Source: Pseudo-nitzschia pungens
Lineage: Eukaryota; Bacillariophyta; Bacillariophyceae; Bacillariales; Bacillariaceae
Length of the DNA stretch: 64,000 nucleotides
NCBI GenBank assembly: GCA_037355855.1
Contig: CM074762.1
Coordinates: 5,022,001 to 5,086,000 of the forward strand
Direction: 5' to 3'
In this document: piece after piece, positions 41,104 to 52,104 of the stretch
How positions within the stretch are numbered: position 1 is the first letter of the stretch
How the letters are laid out: each line of letters starts with the position of its first letter
Notes under the pieces: generated by a model
What the model saw: only the letters and a program-made list of their open reading frames with translations
Database searches by the model: none
Told to the model about the DNA's origin: nothing
Program-made: the position numbers and the translations under genes

Positions 41104-43911
41104 TTTGCCAACACACAAAGTCCAATCCTCCAACACGAGGAAGAAAGGCAAGCAAAGATCCTGGACGCCGACTACTCCAAAGTAGATATAGACTCCATGG
41201 TCAACGACCTGGAGATCACAGACGCATCTAAGGAGGCCCTGAAGAAAACATTGAAGAAGTTCCCCACACTCTTTGGCGGAGGTCTGGGCCTGCTCAAGAA
41301 TATTGAACCGGTATCTATTGAACTCCAACCAGGGGTTAAACCGGTCAGGCAGAGGTACTATTCAGTACCCCATGCCTTTGAACAAGCACTCCGGAAGGAA
41401 ATCAACAGGCTCTGTGACATTGGAGTCCTGGAGAAACTCCCCCATGATGATGACTCACCATGGGCATCCCCGACGTTCTGTCAACCAAAGAAGACAGGGG
41501 ACATTCGCGTCCTAACTGACTTTCGGAAGATGAACGCAGCCATCCAACGAAAACCATTCCCACTACCACGAATAGGGGAAACAATCCAAAGGCTACAAAA
41601 GTTCAAATCAGCTACGGCGCTGGACTTGTCCCAAGGATACTATACCATCCCCATCTGCAAGGAGAGCCAAAAGATTTGCTCTACCATTTTACCATGGGGA
41701 AAGTATGCCTACAAGAGACTGGCAATGGGAATCGCATGCGCACCGGATATCTTCCAGTCCGTTATGATGAACCTACTCGGTGACCTGGACTATGTCCTGG
41801 TCTATATTGATGATATTCTCATCATCCAGAGGGAAGGGGAATCCGAACAGGATCACCTCAACAAAATCGATACAGTCCTACAGAGACTGGACGATGCTGG
41901 CTTCCGAGCCAACCTCAGAAAATCCTTTTTCATGCAAAAAGAAGTGGAATATCTGGGATTTCTGTTAACAACAGAGGGCATTCAGCCCCAGCCGAAGAAG
42001 CTGGAGGCGATGAAGCGCCTAGAAGCCCCCAAGAATACCAAGCAACTCAAGATGTTTCTTGGAATGGTAAATTTCTACCGGGACATGTGGAAGCGACGCT
42101 CCCACATCCTGGCCCCCCTCAACAAACTCGCAGGGAAAAAGGGAAAAATGAACTGGTACTGGGGCCCAGCAGAGCAGAAAGCTTTCATGGAGGCGAAACG
42201 GATGCTCGCAGATGAAGCAAAACTCGCATTCCCAGACTTTACGAAACCATTTCATCTCTACTCAGACGCCAGCGACAGGCAACTGGGAGCAACTGTATGC
42301 CAAGATGGCAAGCCCCTTGGTTTCTACACCCGGAAACTGAACTCGGCGCAGCTCAACTACACGGTTGGAGAGAAAGAACTCCTGGGCATAGTAGAAGGGC
42401 TAAAAGCGTTTGAAGGAATCCTACGAGGACAAGATGTGATCATTCACACAGACCACCTTAACCTGCTCTATCAGCAGATGCCCACCCAAAGGATGGTCCG
42501 ATGGAGACTCCTCATGGAGGAGTTCCACCCCGTAGTCAAGCACGTTGCTGGCAAAGACAACGATGCAGCAGACGCACTGTCTCGCCTGGACATCACAGAT
42601 GACCCAGCGGACACAGTGGAATGGCTACCACCAAATAAGCCCCTCACCTACGCGGATGAGGAAGAGCACCTCCGGCAACTCCTATTCCCGCTTGGAGAAG
42701 CGCCGGAAGAGTTCCAGGGCAATAGTGCATTCCCACTTGCCCCGGACATGATTCAGTTCTACCAGCAAAAGGACACAGGAATCGTGAATGCTCTGGAAAA
42801 AGACAATCGACTGACCACCAAAATGGTGGAAGGTTACAACCTAGTCCACAAAGAAGGAAAGATTCTGATTCCCGACAAACTCAAGGACAGAGTCATGGAA
42901 TGGTACCATAGCATGTTGGTCCATCCCGGAGAAAAGAGAATGGAACAGAGCATACGCTCAGTGTTCACCTGGAAAGGCCTACGAAAAGACGTCCAGGACC
43001 TCTGTAAGCACTGCCACACGTGTCAGATGTTCAAAAAGAGTGGCCGGAAGAAGTATGGACTACTACCGGAGAAAGCAGTCGAGGTTACCAAATGGCAGAG
43101 GGTCAATGTTGACCTCTGGGGACCTGCAACTGTCCACAATAAAAATGGCAAAGACTACCACATCCATGTTCTCACCATGGTGGACCCAGTGACCGGATGG
43201 TTTGAATTGGCCCATCTGAAGGACTCGCCAAATGCAGCAGAAACTCAACGATTGCTGGACAGTACATGGCTGGCAAGGTATCCGCGCCCAAAGGAAATTG
43301 GCTTTGACGGCGGGAGTGAGTTCAAAGCAGAGTTCCAGGAGCTCTGCGACAACACGGGGATGAAAAGAAAGCCCAGTGGCGCTTGGAACCCACAATCCAA
43401 CTCAGTGCTGGAACGAATCCACCAGGTCCTGAAGGACTGCCTATTGTCCTTTAACCTGGAACAAAGAGATCTCCACGAGAAGGACCCTTTTGAGGAATTC
43501 ACCACCAAGGCAGCGTACGCCATCAGAAGTGCCATTCACACCACACTGGGATATTCCCCAGCGCAACTGGTGTTTGGAAGGGACATGTTTCCGCCTGTGA
43601 ATTTCCCAGTGGATTGGGAAGCAATCCAAGCAAGGAAACAAAAGAGTATCCGCAAGAGTAACATCAGGGAGAACCAGAAGAGGATTCCCCATGTCTACAA
43701 GGAAGGAGACTATGTCACCCTGGAAAGGAAGGGCATTGTTCCGAAACTATCCTTCCCACGACAAGGACCTTACAAGGTGATCAAGGCCCATAACAATGGA
43801 ACTGTAACTATTGAAACTGCTCCCTTTGTAACCGATCGGGTTAACATTAGGAGAGTGCACCCCTATTATTGCAGGGATCCTATTAAATCGTAACAGTACC
43901 ATGGAGGAGTA

Positions 43912-44100
43912 TGCCGTGCACCAAAATACAGTCACGAGTACACACGGGACTGGATTAAGGATAAGGATAAAAACAATCGGCGAGCCGACAGAATCGCTGA
44001 TTCGGAAGGCTCTTAGAGCTGTAGCAAATAGACTAACCAATAGAGCTCACAATTTGCATATCACTACTATTCTAATCACTAGTAGACCCGGGGTATGGCA
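43912..44100 (+). repeat. Gypsy 3' LTR, 189 bp
   Basis: Identical to the 5' LTR. It is preceded by the purine-rich ATGGAGGAGTA, a candidate polypurine tract, and followed by the GCCCT duplication. Confidence 0.95.
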
Positions 44101-45881
44101 GCCCTGTTTACAAAGATAATAATTCCGGTATGGGATCTTCTTGTTGCTTTGCATCCGGCATGGTCCGCATCGACAAAACAACTCATAATAACTGCTTTTC
44201 CAAGGGGTTCAGGAGCATCCGGTGGCAATACCTCCTTGGCATCTGGATAGAACTCACTCCAATCACAGTCGGGAAATCTGGACTCGTCTACTTCAGGCCG
44301 GGTCTCATCAAACACCAACTTGGATCGGGCATGCGCCTTGAGATAGGCAAACATGTGCAATACTTGGTTCAAATGCCCTGTTCTTGCTTGCGCTAGATAC
44401 CTAGACATGAGGGATACAGGCATGACCAAATCCAGTCTCCCAAGTTCGCACAGCCACCTCAAGACACCAATCAGGCCCTGGTAGTAGTTCTGCTTGCTTG
44501 GATCCAGTTCGGTGGTAACATCAACTTCTGGGCGATAATCGGATGTCAACGGGGTCGACACCTTGTTCGGAAGGTACTTGTAACCATATTGCTCGGTGCC
44601 AAGCTCCTTTTCCACTGCGTCGATTGCTTTCTTAGCATACTTCTCGGAGGACATTGCCCACTTGGGAATTGGGTCGTCTTCGACCACATGCGAATGGACA
44701 TCAGCGCCCAGATACAAGGTTGGAACTTCTATAGTCCCGTCCTTCAGCGTGAAGCGCTGCTCGATACTCTCCAACTGCCGTCGTGGGTCCTCACTGCAAC
44801 AGATGATATCATCGACGTATGCAATCAAGTAAGCCCAGTACCTAGAACCATCCTTCCTCGTTTCCACTCGCATATGAACATCGGGATCAGCTTTACAGGG
44901 TTGATATCCTAGCGTTCGTAGGTGCTTGGTCAAATAGGATCGGAACGACGCGCCTGCAACAGGAAGTCCATACAGTGCTCGAACGATCTTACATACCTGA
45001 CCTACCAAATGCTGGGGGAAACCATCTTCAGCCCGCGCGACTAAATAATACTTCTTTTTGATCGGCGCTGTAAGATAGGCGTTTTGAATGTCCGCAGACA
45101 GCACGTCCAAATTGTTCAGCGCTGCTAACAGGAAGAAGATACGGACTGAATCCCTGCTTGGTACACTGCTGAAGGTATGTTCCTTAGCTGTGGCTTGTAC
45201 CTTGTGGCCATCGGCGACAAGCCGTGCTTTCCTTGTAAGAGACCCCAACTTCACGTCAAAGATCATGTGCGTCGTGATCTTGCTGAATCCTTCGGCCTTC
45301 AGGCCTTCGACGGTGTAGCTGGAGTCAAACTCGAACGCCATCTCGTTGTTCCTCATTTCCTTCGCGATCGCCTTCTCCCAATAGTCCGTTCCAGTCTTTC
45401 GGTCGATGGCTAGAGCTTCGGGAATAGAATGAGGCAACTCCACGCCAAACTTGTGCGTCCTATCCCAGTACTTGTTTCGCTTGGTAGCCTTGAGGATTCG
45501 CCTCTTCCTTCGTAGTACATGGTGAATCCACCATCGGAATGCTGGCTGATCCGAGATCTTGGCAGATATGGCATACTCTGCGGTCTGTACAGGAAAGGAC
45601 TCTTTCAGATCGCTCAACTTACACCAGGATTCGGTCCCATCTTTCCAACTGACGAGCAATCGCCATCCCTTCGTTGTAGGCTTGGGGACTTTGCGACCGT
45701 ACTTGTTGGTGATCGTCGCATCTTGCTTCCTAACGGCGGATCCGTCTTTCTCGTGGTCGATAATCTCGTCCAGTAGAGAGAACATTCGTCCGTTGTCATC
45801 GATCTCGCTGTACATGCTCTCAGCAACGATATTGGCGGTGTACTGCTCGACGGAACCATCTGGAAACTGCAGATCATACAT
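44101..45881 (-). pseudogene. Copia Pol (reverse transcriptase / RNase H), 5' segment
   Basis: About 593 codons in frame. RT motifs: QNAYLTAPIKKKYYLVARAE, a LYGLPVAGASFRSYL segment and the catalytic YVDD (LIAYVDDIICC). RNase H starts with CFVDADHAGCKATRRSHTG, then the frame enters the Gypsy LTR. Upstream of the first ATG the frame continues through PILDTR to about 45899, where likeness to Copia ends. Integrase, protease and Gag are missing. Confidence 0.9.
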
Positions 45882-45899
45882 TCTGGTATCAAGGATAGG

Positions 45900-47429
45900 G
45901 AATATGTAGACAATGGTGTTGTTTCTGATTTGTGATTATCTTATTCTATCGGTTTTGAATTGGATAAAATCAAGAAAAGTGAGTTGATCTGAAAACTGTC
46001 TTTTCTCTGTGATATTTCTCTTCTCTTTCTGATCTGAACTAAAGTCGGTCCTGGATACTTTTTTCTTGTTTGATCATTCGATTATTTCAATCGTATTTTC
46101 GTCTGTCTGTCGTACGAATATTATTCATCCCAACAACTCCCTTTTGTCTCCAGCAAGCAAACATCCAACAAAGAAGAGAGAAGTAAAAGAAAACAAGCAA
46201 AAAACAAGGAACGAAACGCCAAAACGCCAAAACGCCAAAACTACAAAACGACAAAACGCCAAAACAACGAAACGCCGAAACGCCGAAACGCCGAAACGCC
46301 AAAACGCCAAAACGCCAAAACGCCAAAACGCCAAAACGCCAAAACGCCAAAACGCCAAAACGCCAAAACAACGAAACGCTGTTACAACAGGATAAGCCCA
46401 ACAAAACACTCCCTTTGATCTCCAGCAAGCAACATGTCCAAGCAGCAAGCATCAAATAGCAGCAATGCGTCGATAACAATACAGGGGAGCAACAAGCAGC
46501 AACGCGTCGATAATGCAGCGCGTACATAATACAGGGGACAGCAACGCGTTGATACACAGCGAACAGCAACGCGTTGATAATACAGGGGAGAGCAGCGCGT
46601 TGATATACGGCAAACAGCAACGCGTCGATAATACAGGGGAGCAGCAGCAACGTGTCGATAATACAACGCGTTGACAGCAGTAGCAACGCGTCAATCTACA
46701 ACAAACAGCAACGCGTTGATATGCAGCAAGCGTCAATATACAGGGGAGCAGCAAGCAGCAAACAGCAAATAACGTACAGGGGTTTCACTGGGTTCGACGC
46801 GTGGATTTTGTACTGTAAAGAGATACCCTAGCGCAGCCAAGATAAAGACGATACAATAGGGGGGGGGGGAACAGCAAGCAGCAAATAGCAGCAAAGCGTC
46901 GATAATACAGGGGAGCAGCAAGCAGCAGCAACGCGTCGATATACAGCAAACAGCAAACAGCAGCGAGCAGCGAATAATGTATTTGGTTTTGCTAGGTTTG
47001 ACGCGTTGTTTTTGTACTGCGAAACAACACCCAAGCGTCGCCCTCAATTAAATCGACACAGCAAAACGGGAGGGGACAGCAGGCGTGAGACAGCAACAAA
47101 GCGTTGATATACAGGGGATAGGGTTTTGCTAGGTTTTTCTTACAAGTTACATAGTACTACTAGTGTGTGTTTTGTGTATTTTGTGTTTCGTTTTTGTGTG
47201 TTTTCTCTCTTTTGTTTCGTCTCTTTTGTTGCGGCGTTCCGTTGCTGCGTTCCGTTGCGGCGTTCCGTTCCACTGCGGCGTTCCGTTGCTGCGTTTTGTT
47301 GGCTCTTCTCGTTGCGGCGTTTCGTTGCAGCGCTTCTGGTTGCGGCGTTCCGTTGCGGCGTTTCGACGTTCGAATCGAAATTTATGTGTTTCTTTTCTTT
47401 TGGTCTCTGCTTGTGAAAAAGTTGTTTTT
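45900..47429. repeat. Low-complexity arrays (ACGCCAAAA)n and CAACGCGTYGATA units
   Basis: 46205-46380 is a 9-bp ACGCCAAAA array of about 15-20 units. 46440-46980 holds irregular AACGCGTCGATAATACAGGG and AGCAGCAA units. 47225-47360 holds GTTGCGGCGTTCC units, which read as the complement of an AAACGCCGCAAC theme. All produce long spurious frames. The stretch lies between the truncated Copia pol and a leader-like segment and is probably an expanded Copia leader. Confidence 0.8.
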
Positions 47430-47495
47430 ATTATTTTTTATCTCTTAAGAAGTTTCTTTCTTAATACATAAGGAGTTTGTTTCTATCGTAAGCAC
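47430..47495 (-). repeat. Leader-like segment matching 23895-23960
   Basis: The reverse complement reads GAAACAAACTCCTTATGTAT, then AAGAAAGAAACTTCTTAAGAG, closely matching the plus strand at 23895. Both precede Copia pol sequence in the same orientation. Confidence 0.65.
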
Positions 47496-47928
47496 CTCTG
47501 CTATGAAGAACGCGGATAATATGGTTGAATTTGATTGGTTTAGAATTAATCTCAAGCAGTTACCATTGCGTGTCAGAGAAAAGGACCGTTATGGATTTAG
47601 ACGCGCACAAATCGTTAAGAGAGGTGTCAGATATTGTTCTGATATACCAATAATAATCTCTAATTATGATAAAGTTATAATTTAGAACTACGTAAATTGA
47701 TAAAATAGTGCTGTATGCAAAGTACGAATTTCATACATTATGAAGGGATATTATTTGAAACATGCCACCCCCTCAAACCGAGAGTTGCAATAGATGTCAT
47801 CCCTTGTTGGGCACAATAGATTATCTGATCGGGATGTTCTTTTTGACAATTTTTTTTCGTAGACCACTTTTTCCTTGTATCATTGGCATAATGAAATACC
47901 ATACCTTCGTTCCTGATGTTGATATCAC
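47496..47928. other. Spacer left of the hAT element
   Basis: A small 60-codon frame (47503-47685) has no recognisable likeness. 47707-47750 (AGTGCTGTATGCAAAGTACG) is directly repeated at 50275-50318 on the far side of the hAT element. Confidence 0.4.
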
Positions 47929-48317
47929 CAGGGGTCATAATATAAAGGGGTGCGTCACTGCGCGAAGGAAAAAATTACCTATGCGTGGCACAACTAACAA
48001 AAATTGTACCTGAGATTTTTTTTCATTTTCGTTTTTAACTAACAAACACTAGTAAAAATACCTTAACTTCAGATAGTAATAACTCAATCAAAAATCAATT
48101 CTAATCTTTATTTCAAATACCTGCATTATAGTTTAAACTGTTTTAAACAAGAATATTCAATAAAAATGAGGTTTTGAACGAGTCTAATGTCATCTATTAC
48201 TGATACAAAATTGAAGCCTATTTTTAGGCCTTTTTCGCGGAAGATACCCTTAATAGGTATGAAACATATGATTGATTTAGTTCGTAAATTAATTTAATTA
48301 ATTTATCGTGATGGAGG

Positions 48318-48555
48318 CCCATCACTAATGCATGCAGTAAACACACAACACACCGTAGTAATAATTCTTTCAAAAATTATTACTACAGTAACTTACAGTA
48401 GAACATGATAAAGTCCCATCACTAATGCATGCTGCTACCAGTACGTAGTAATAATTCTTCCAAAAATTATTACTACGTACTACAGTAACTTACAGTAGAA
48501 CATGATGAAGTCCCATCACTAATGCATGCTGCTACCAGTACGTAGTAATAACAGG
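48318..48555. repeat. About 97-bp tandem repeat in the hAT element
   Basis: CCCATCACTAATGCATGC recurs at about 48318, 48415 and 48512, with an inner inverted pair GTAGTAATAATT...AATTATTACTAC in each unit. Confidence 0.85.
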
Positions 48556-48786
48556 CTCAAGGTAGAAAGAAAAGTAAGAAGGAGGAGATAAGAAAAGGAA
48601 CTTAACTAAAGATGTGATAAAATTACTAGAAACTATATATTATGATTACCAAACTTCTGTTACTCTGCTATCAACAATATTAGTGTTGACTTATATGCAA
48701 TCCTTTTGGGTTTTTTGTGTTTTTTTCTACCAAAGAAAATCCAGGTTCCTTTTGGTATAGTTGTGTAACGATGTGATCATAGTATT

Positions 48787-48923
48787 GTAATTTCTAGTAG
48801 TAGTGGTAATGGTGGTAGTAGTGGTAATAGTGGTAATAGTGGTGGTATTGGTGGTTTTGGTGGTAATAGTGGTAGTAGTGGTTGTATTAGTGATAGTAGT
48901 GGTAGTAGTGGTTGTATTAGTGA
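48787..48923. repeat. GTAGTGGTAATAGTGGT microsatellite
   Basis: Trinucleotide-based array (GGT/AGT/AAT). It is interrupted by the solo LTR and resumes at 49777. Confidence 0.9.
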
Positions 48924-49776
48924 TGTAAAGATATTCGCTCGTCAGCAGAATAACAAGGGATAACAATAACAATAATACCACATAGAGTCCTGGCAAATAG
49001 TGAGACTACAGAAGATACTGTTCAGTCTCTGTTGCATACACTTAGTTACTACAAGGCACTTCCCTAGAGGTACATCGGAATCGATCATGGGGAGGGCGTG
49101 ATAGGATGGTTTATTTTAGAGTGTAAAGAAAAGAGTGAATAAAAGGGAGCTGAGCCAAAGCGCTCAGCTCTGTATCGTGACAGCGCTCCGCTAACTCAAA
49201 TAATAACAGAGCTCCGTAGCTCTGGTACTGTATTCTACGGGTAGCGTATCGGAGTAGCGTAGCTTAATTAAGCTCCGCTTAATTCAATCGTGTGCTTGCT
49301 TGCTAACGCGTTGGGTAACTGTTTGGGCCTGGTATCCAGTCATGGTACATAATATACACCAATGACCCGACCCCGGCGGTAGCATAGTATCTTAGCATTG
49401 GTATCATGGTAGGTTAGCATCTTTCAGTATCTCGTAGCATTAGCAACCCTAACCCTGTAGCATCTAGCTACACCATAATAAATGGTGCTTTACTCGGGGT
49501 ACGTACGATTGGTACATATCATACGCGACGGCCCTAGTAATTTCTGCTAGCATCCATACTAAACAGGATAGGTCTGTTGCTAAGCCTGTTGCTAAGCCTG
49601 TTGCTAAGCCTGTTGCTAAGCCTGTTGCTAAGTCTGTATGCTACCAATTAGCACACAGCTTAGCACTCAGCTGAGCACCTGTTAGTCAGTTACTGGAGGC
49701 TGCTTCCTGTAGCCCCAGTACACTCTCCTACACAGGAGCCTTAGCACAGATCATAGCACCACCTTGAATATCTTCA
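48924..49776 (-). repeat. Solo Copia LTR (853 bp) with TSD
   Basis: Plus strand begins TGTAAAGATATTCGCTCG and ends GAATATCTTCA, the same LTR family as 33344-34979. It is flanked by TAGTGA on both sides (48918-48923, 49777-49782). Because the target is a TAGTGG-type microsatellite the TSD may be 5 or 6 bp. No internal element sequence remains, as after LTR-LTR recombination. A GCTAAGCCTGTT array sits at 49575-49630. Confidence 0.88.
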
Positions 49777-50345
49777 TAGTGATAGTAGTGTTGGTGGTGG
49801 TGGTAATGACTATCATGCTAATTAATAATAATTAAAATTCAATTTTAATTTACGAACTAAATCAATCATATGTTTCATACCTATTAAGGGTATCTTCCGC
49901 GAAAAAGGCCTAAAAATAGGCTTCAATTTTGTATCAGTAATAGATGACATTAGACTCGTTCAAAACCTCATTTTTATTGAATATTCTTGTTTAAAACAGT
50001 TTAAACTATAATGCAGGTATTTGAAATAAAGATTAGAATTGATTTTTGATTGAGTTATTACTATCTGAAGTTAAGGTATTTTTACTAGTGTTTGTTAGTT
50101 AAAAACGAAAATGAAAAAAAATCTCAGGTACAATTTTTGTTAGTTGTGCCACGCATAGGTAATTTTTTTTTTCAGATTTGAATGGAGTTTCGTACGGGAG
50201 CGCGCATCGTGACGCACCCCTTTATATTATGACCCCTGGATATCACCCAGCTAGTTAGTTAATCTTAGTGCACAAAGTGCTGTATGCAAAGTACGAATTT
50301 TGTACATAATGAAGGAATATGACTCTTTCCCAATTGAAAATCGTT

Positions 50346-50660
50346 GGCGCAATGAATAAGTTATCTTTTCACAAAGTTTTTACAACTGATAATTTATCAA
50401 TGATATTCAGCTTTTGTTGAGACCACTTTCACAAATAGACCTCCTCCTTCTTTTTGACTATTTAAGTAGTAATCAACTTTTGTACATCTAAATCGCGTAA
50501 ATCGTTTGCGCAATAAATAAGTTATCTTTTCACGAAGTTTTTCGCACAACTGATAATTTATCAATGATATTCAGCTTTTCTTGAGACCACTTTCACAAAT
50601 AGACCTCCTCCTTCTTTTCGACTATTTAAGTAATCAATTTTTGTACATCGAAGTCGCATA
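50346..50660. repeat. Tandem duplication of about 160 bp
   Basis: GCGCAATGAATAAGTTATCT at about 50347 recurs as GCGCAATAAATAAGTTATCT at about 50508. The rest matches, including TCAATGATATTCAGCTTTT and ACAAATAGACCTCCTCCTTC. Confidence 0.9.
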
Positions 50661-50695
50661 CCGTATAAAAGAGGACCTTGCAGTCCCCTCCCAAT

Positions 50696-51315
50696 GAGTG
50701 ATTCCCGAAACTAATATGCACATGTAATATTTCATTTTTTGTGACGTGGCACACCGTGCCACATCTGCTCACACACACGGAAAAACTAAAAAAGCACCCA
50801 TATTTCCCAGAATCTGGAGGAGACATATTTGCCTCCTCCAGATTCCAAACACCAGTTCATATTTTAATGGAATCTTGAAAACAAGAATCGAGTCCAAATT
50901 TCAGTCACCCAACGGATATCAACGGTTATCAGTCGCCCAACCCTCGACAAAAGATGTGTCTTATTTTCGTCGAGTCGGAGTAGTATTTTAGTTAACCTGT
51001 TTTCTTTCTTATTTGCCACAGTCCGTGTTGCCACTCTTGTTGCTGCTGTTGCTGTTTTATTGCACCTCTGTTATTTTCAAGAACAAGTCGACAAATTTTG
51101 AGGTGAACGGGATTGCTGGCGCGCTAAAAGAGGCGCGGGTAGGGAATAAAGAGAGGGTTTTTGTTTTTCGTAACAAGATTCCAAATTCCATAATATGCCT
51201 TCAGCACGCCTGTCTGTCAGGCCGTTTATATGCACGTGCGTTGGGTGCGCCAAAACTGATGACGTGTCACAAAAAATGCAATATTACATGTGCATATTAG
51301 TTTCGGGAATCACTC
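50696..51315. mobile_element. 620-bp TIR element (MITE-like), AAT flanks
   Basis: Terminal inverted repeats of about 50 bp: GAGTGATTCCCGAAACTAAT at 50696 and the complement ending at 51315, extending through CATGTAATATT(T/G)CATTTTTTGTGAC. AAT lies directly outside both ends (50693-50695, 51316-51318), a possible 3-bp TSD as made by PIF/Harbinger or similar elements. Contains a hairpin GAATCTGGAGGAG...CTCCTCCAGATTC at 50809-50846. No transposase gene. Confidence 0.8.
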
Positions 51316-51427
51316 AATAGTAGCGTACTTCTAGGGTCTCCGGATAGTGTTTGATTGTGCACAACATTCAGACAGAGATCGATCACTTTCAACTCTTTCT
51401 CAATGGACATTTTCCCCTTTGTTTGAA

Positions 51428-52015
51428 TAATAATAATATACTTATTTAGCTGGAATTTCTTGTAGAAATATACCTACAGTGGAAGGGGCTGTTCGTGAAC
51501 TACACCTTGAAAAGACTTAGGGGACTTAGCAAGGAACCTTGAAGAATGTAGAAAATTAAGTGGAAATCACTTAGGAAGCTTGGAAACAATGTAGAACATT
51601 AAGTATAATATATACTTAAGGGCCTTGAGGGTGGAGCTTGGAAACAGATCAAAGCAGTACAGACGGCAACAGTAAGACGGCAACAGTAGTACGTAGTAGA
51701 AGTATTTTCGAATCGCTGTAGAATCGGTACTGGAGGTGCTGTAGAAAATTAGGTGTCGGTTTTGTTTTGGTTGTTGCTGTGGATCGATCGCCGAGTGGTG
51801 AATTGGCAACCAAATCAACCAAAAGAAGCAGCCAGCAACTGAACCAATAGCAGAAACAAAGAGCGCAGGTCTTGGTTAATACATGTAGGTCCTGGGGTTG
51901 TGATTGGTGGTGTAAAAGGGAGCGAGATATCGCATGGTAAAGTTGTGTAGAAATCCACGTATTTTTAGTACTGGAACATCGGAACGTCGGACAAAATGCG
52001 CGATGCGCAAATTGT
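51428..52015 (-). mobile_element. Retroposon copy 2 (588 bp) with 19-bp TSD, next to a gene start
   Basis: Flanked by identical ATTTTCCCCTTTGTTTGAA at 51409-51427 and 52016-52034. Read on the minus strand it begins ACAATTTGCGC and ends AAGTATATTATTATTA, exactly like the copy at 38971. The first 480 bp are collinear with that copy. It then jumps from ATTTCTACAAGAAATTCCAG directly to the terminal CTAAATAAGTATATT, lacking the 150-bp array and the 3' stem-loops. It lies 90 bp upstream of the ATG at 52105. Confidence 0.88.
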
Positions 52016-52104
52016 ATTTTCCCCTTTGTTTGAAACATCATCAGCTTTCTCACAATTTTGGATTCGATCACAACCGAAACCGAAAACAAAATAAGAACCG
52101 AAAC

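Larger units (their letters stand above)
38478..43893 (+). pseudogene. Gypsy Pol polyprotein, interrupted by a retroposon
   Basis: The 5' part (38478-38970) carries the aspartic protease motif LLDSGCSKS. The frame resumes at 41123 after the insertion and runs to 43893. RT motifs include LVYIDDILI near 41803. RNase H has LYSDASDRQLGA and the DHLNLLY segment. Integrase has an HHCC zinc motif (HPGEKR...CKHCHTC near 42920-43025) and catalytic-type residues in VDLWGP, FDGGSEFKAEF and NPQSNSVLERIH. A GPY/F-like module (FPRQGPYKV) ends it and there is no chromodomain. Apart from the insertion I see no stop or frameshift, so this copy was probably active until the retroposon arrived. Confidence 0.92.
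36112..44100 (+). mobile_element. Ty3/Gypsy LTR retrotransposon with perfect 5-bp TSD, itself interrupted by a retroposon
   Basis: Bounded by two identical 189-bp LTRs (36112-36300, 43912-44100; TGCCGTGCACC...GGGGTATGGCA) and by the TSD GCCCT. Order: leader, gag (37044-38477), protease, reverse transcriptase, RNase H, integrase. The protease-to-integrase order with integrase last identifies the Ty3/Gypsy class. Identical LTRs mean a recent insertion. The pol frame is broken only by the 2.1-kb retroposon at 38971-41103. No canonical primer-binding site with TGG follows the 5' LTR; the sequence there starts TGATTTTAAAATCA, a palindrome. Confidence 0.95.
33344..45899 (-). mobile_element. Copia (Ty1-type, CoDi-like) element, 5'-truncated and split by a Gypsy insertion
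   Basis: Reading leftward: reverse transcriptase and start of RNase H (45881 to 44101), a Gypsy element (44100 to 36112), the rest of RNase H (36111 to 35734), a non-coding 3' region and a 3' LTR (34979 to 33344). Gag, protease and integrase are absent: homology stops at about 45899, just upstream of PILDTRMYDLQF. No 5' LTR was found. The GCCCT pentamer at the break is duplicated (36107-36111 and 44101-44105). Confidence 0.85.
47929..50238. mobile_element. hAT-type non-autonomous DNA transposon, 8-bp TSD
   Basis: Termini are CAGGGGTCATAATATAAAGG at 47929 and its complement ending at 50238. The flanking 8-bp duplication GATATCAC is perfect (47921-47928, 50239-50246). The 8-bp TSD with CAGGG-type ends is the hAT signature. 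Long inverted arms extend about 350 bp (47929-48290 and about 49845-50238), giving a foldback-like shape; one arm has an extra piece of about 25-30 bp near 50175-50210. Inside are a 97-bp tandem repeat (48300-48555), a GGTAGTAGT microsatellite and a solo LTR. No transposase is encoded. Confidence 0.92.

Noticed and set aside
31526..45899. Complete autonomous Copia element
   Set aside because: No Gag, protease or integrase and no 5' LTR; only RT, RNase H and 3' LTR remain.
46087..46686. 199-codon Leu/Cys/Ala-rich frame and overlapping frames
   Set aside because: Artefact of ACGCCAAAA and CAACGCGTCGATA arrays.
47503..47685. 60-codon frame MKNADNMVEFDWFR...
   Set aside because: Composition is mildly protein-like, but there is no likeness, no splice partner and it lies among repeats.
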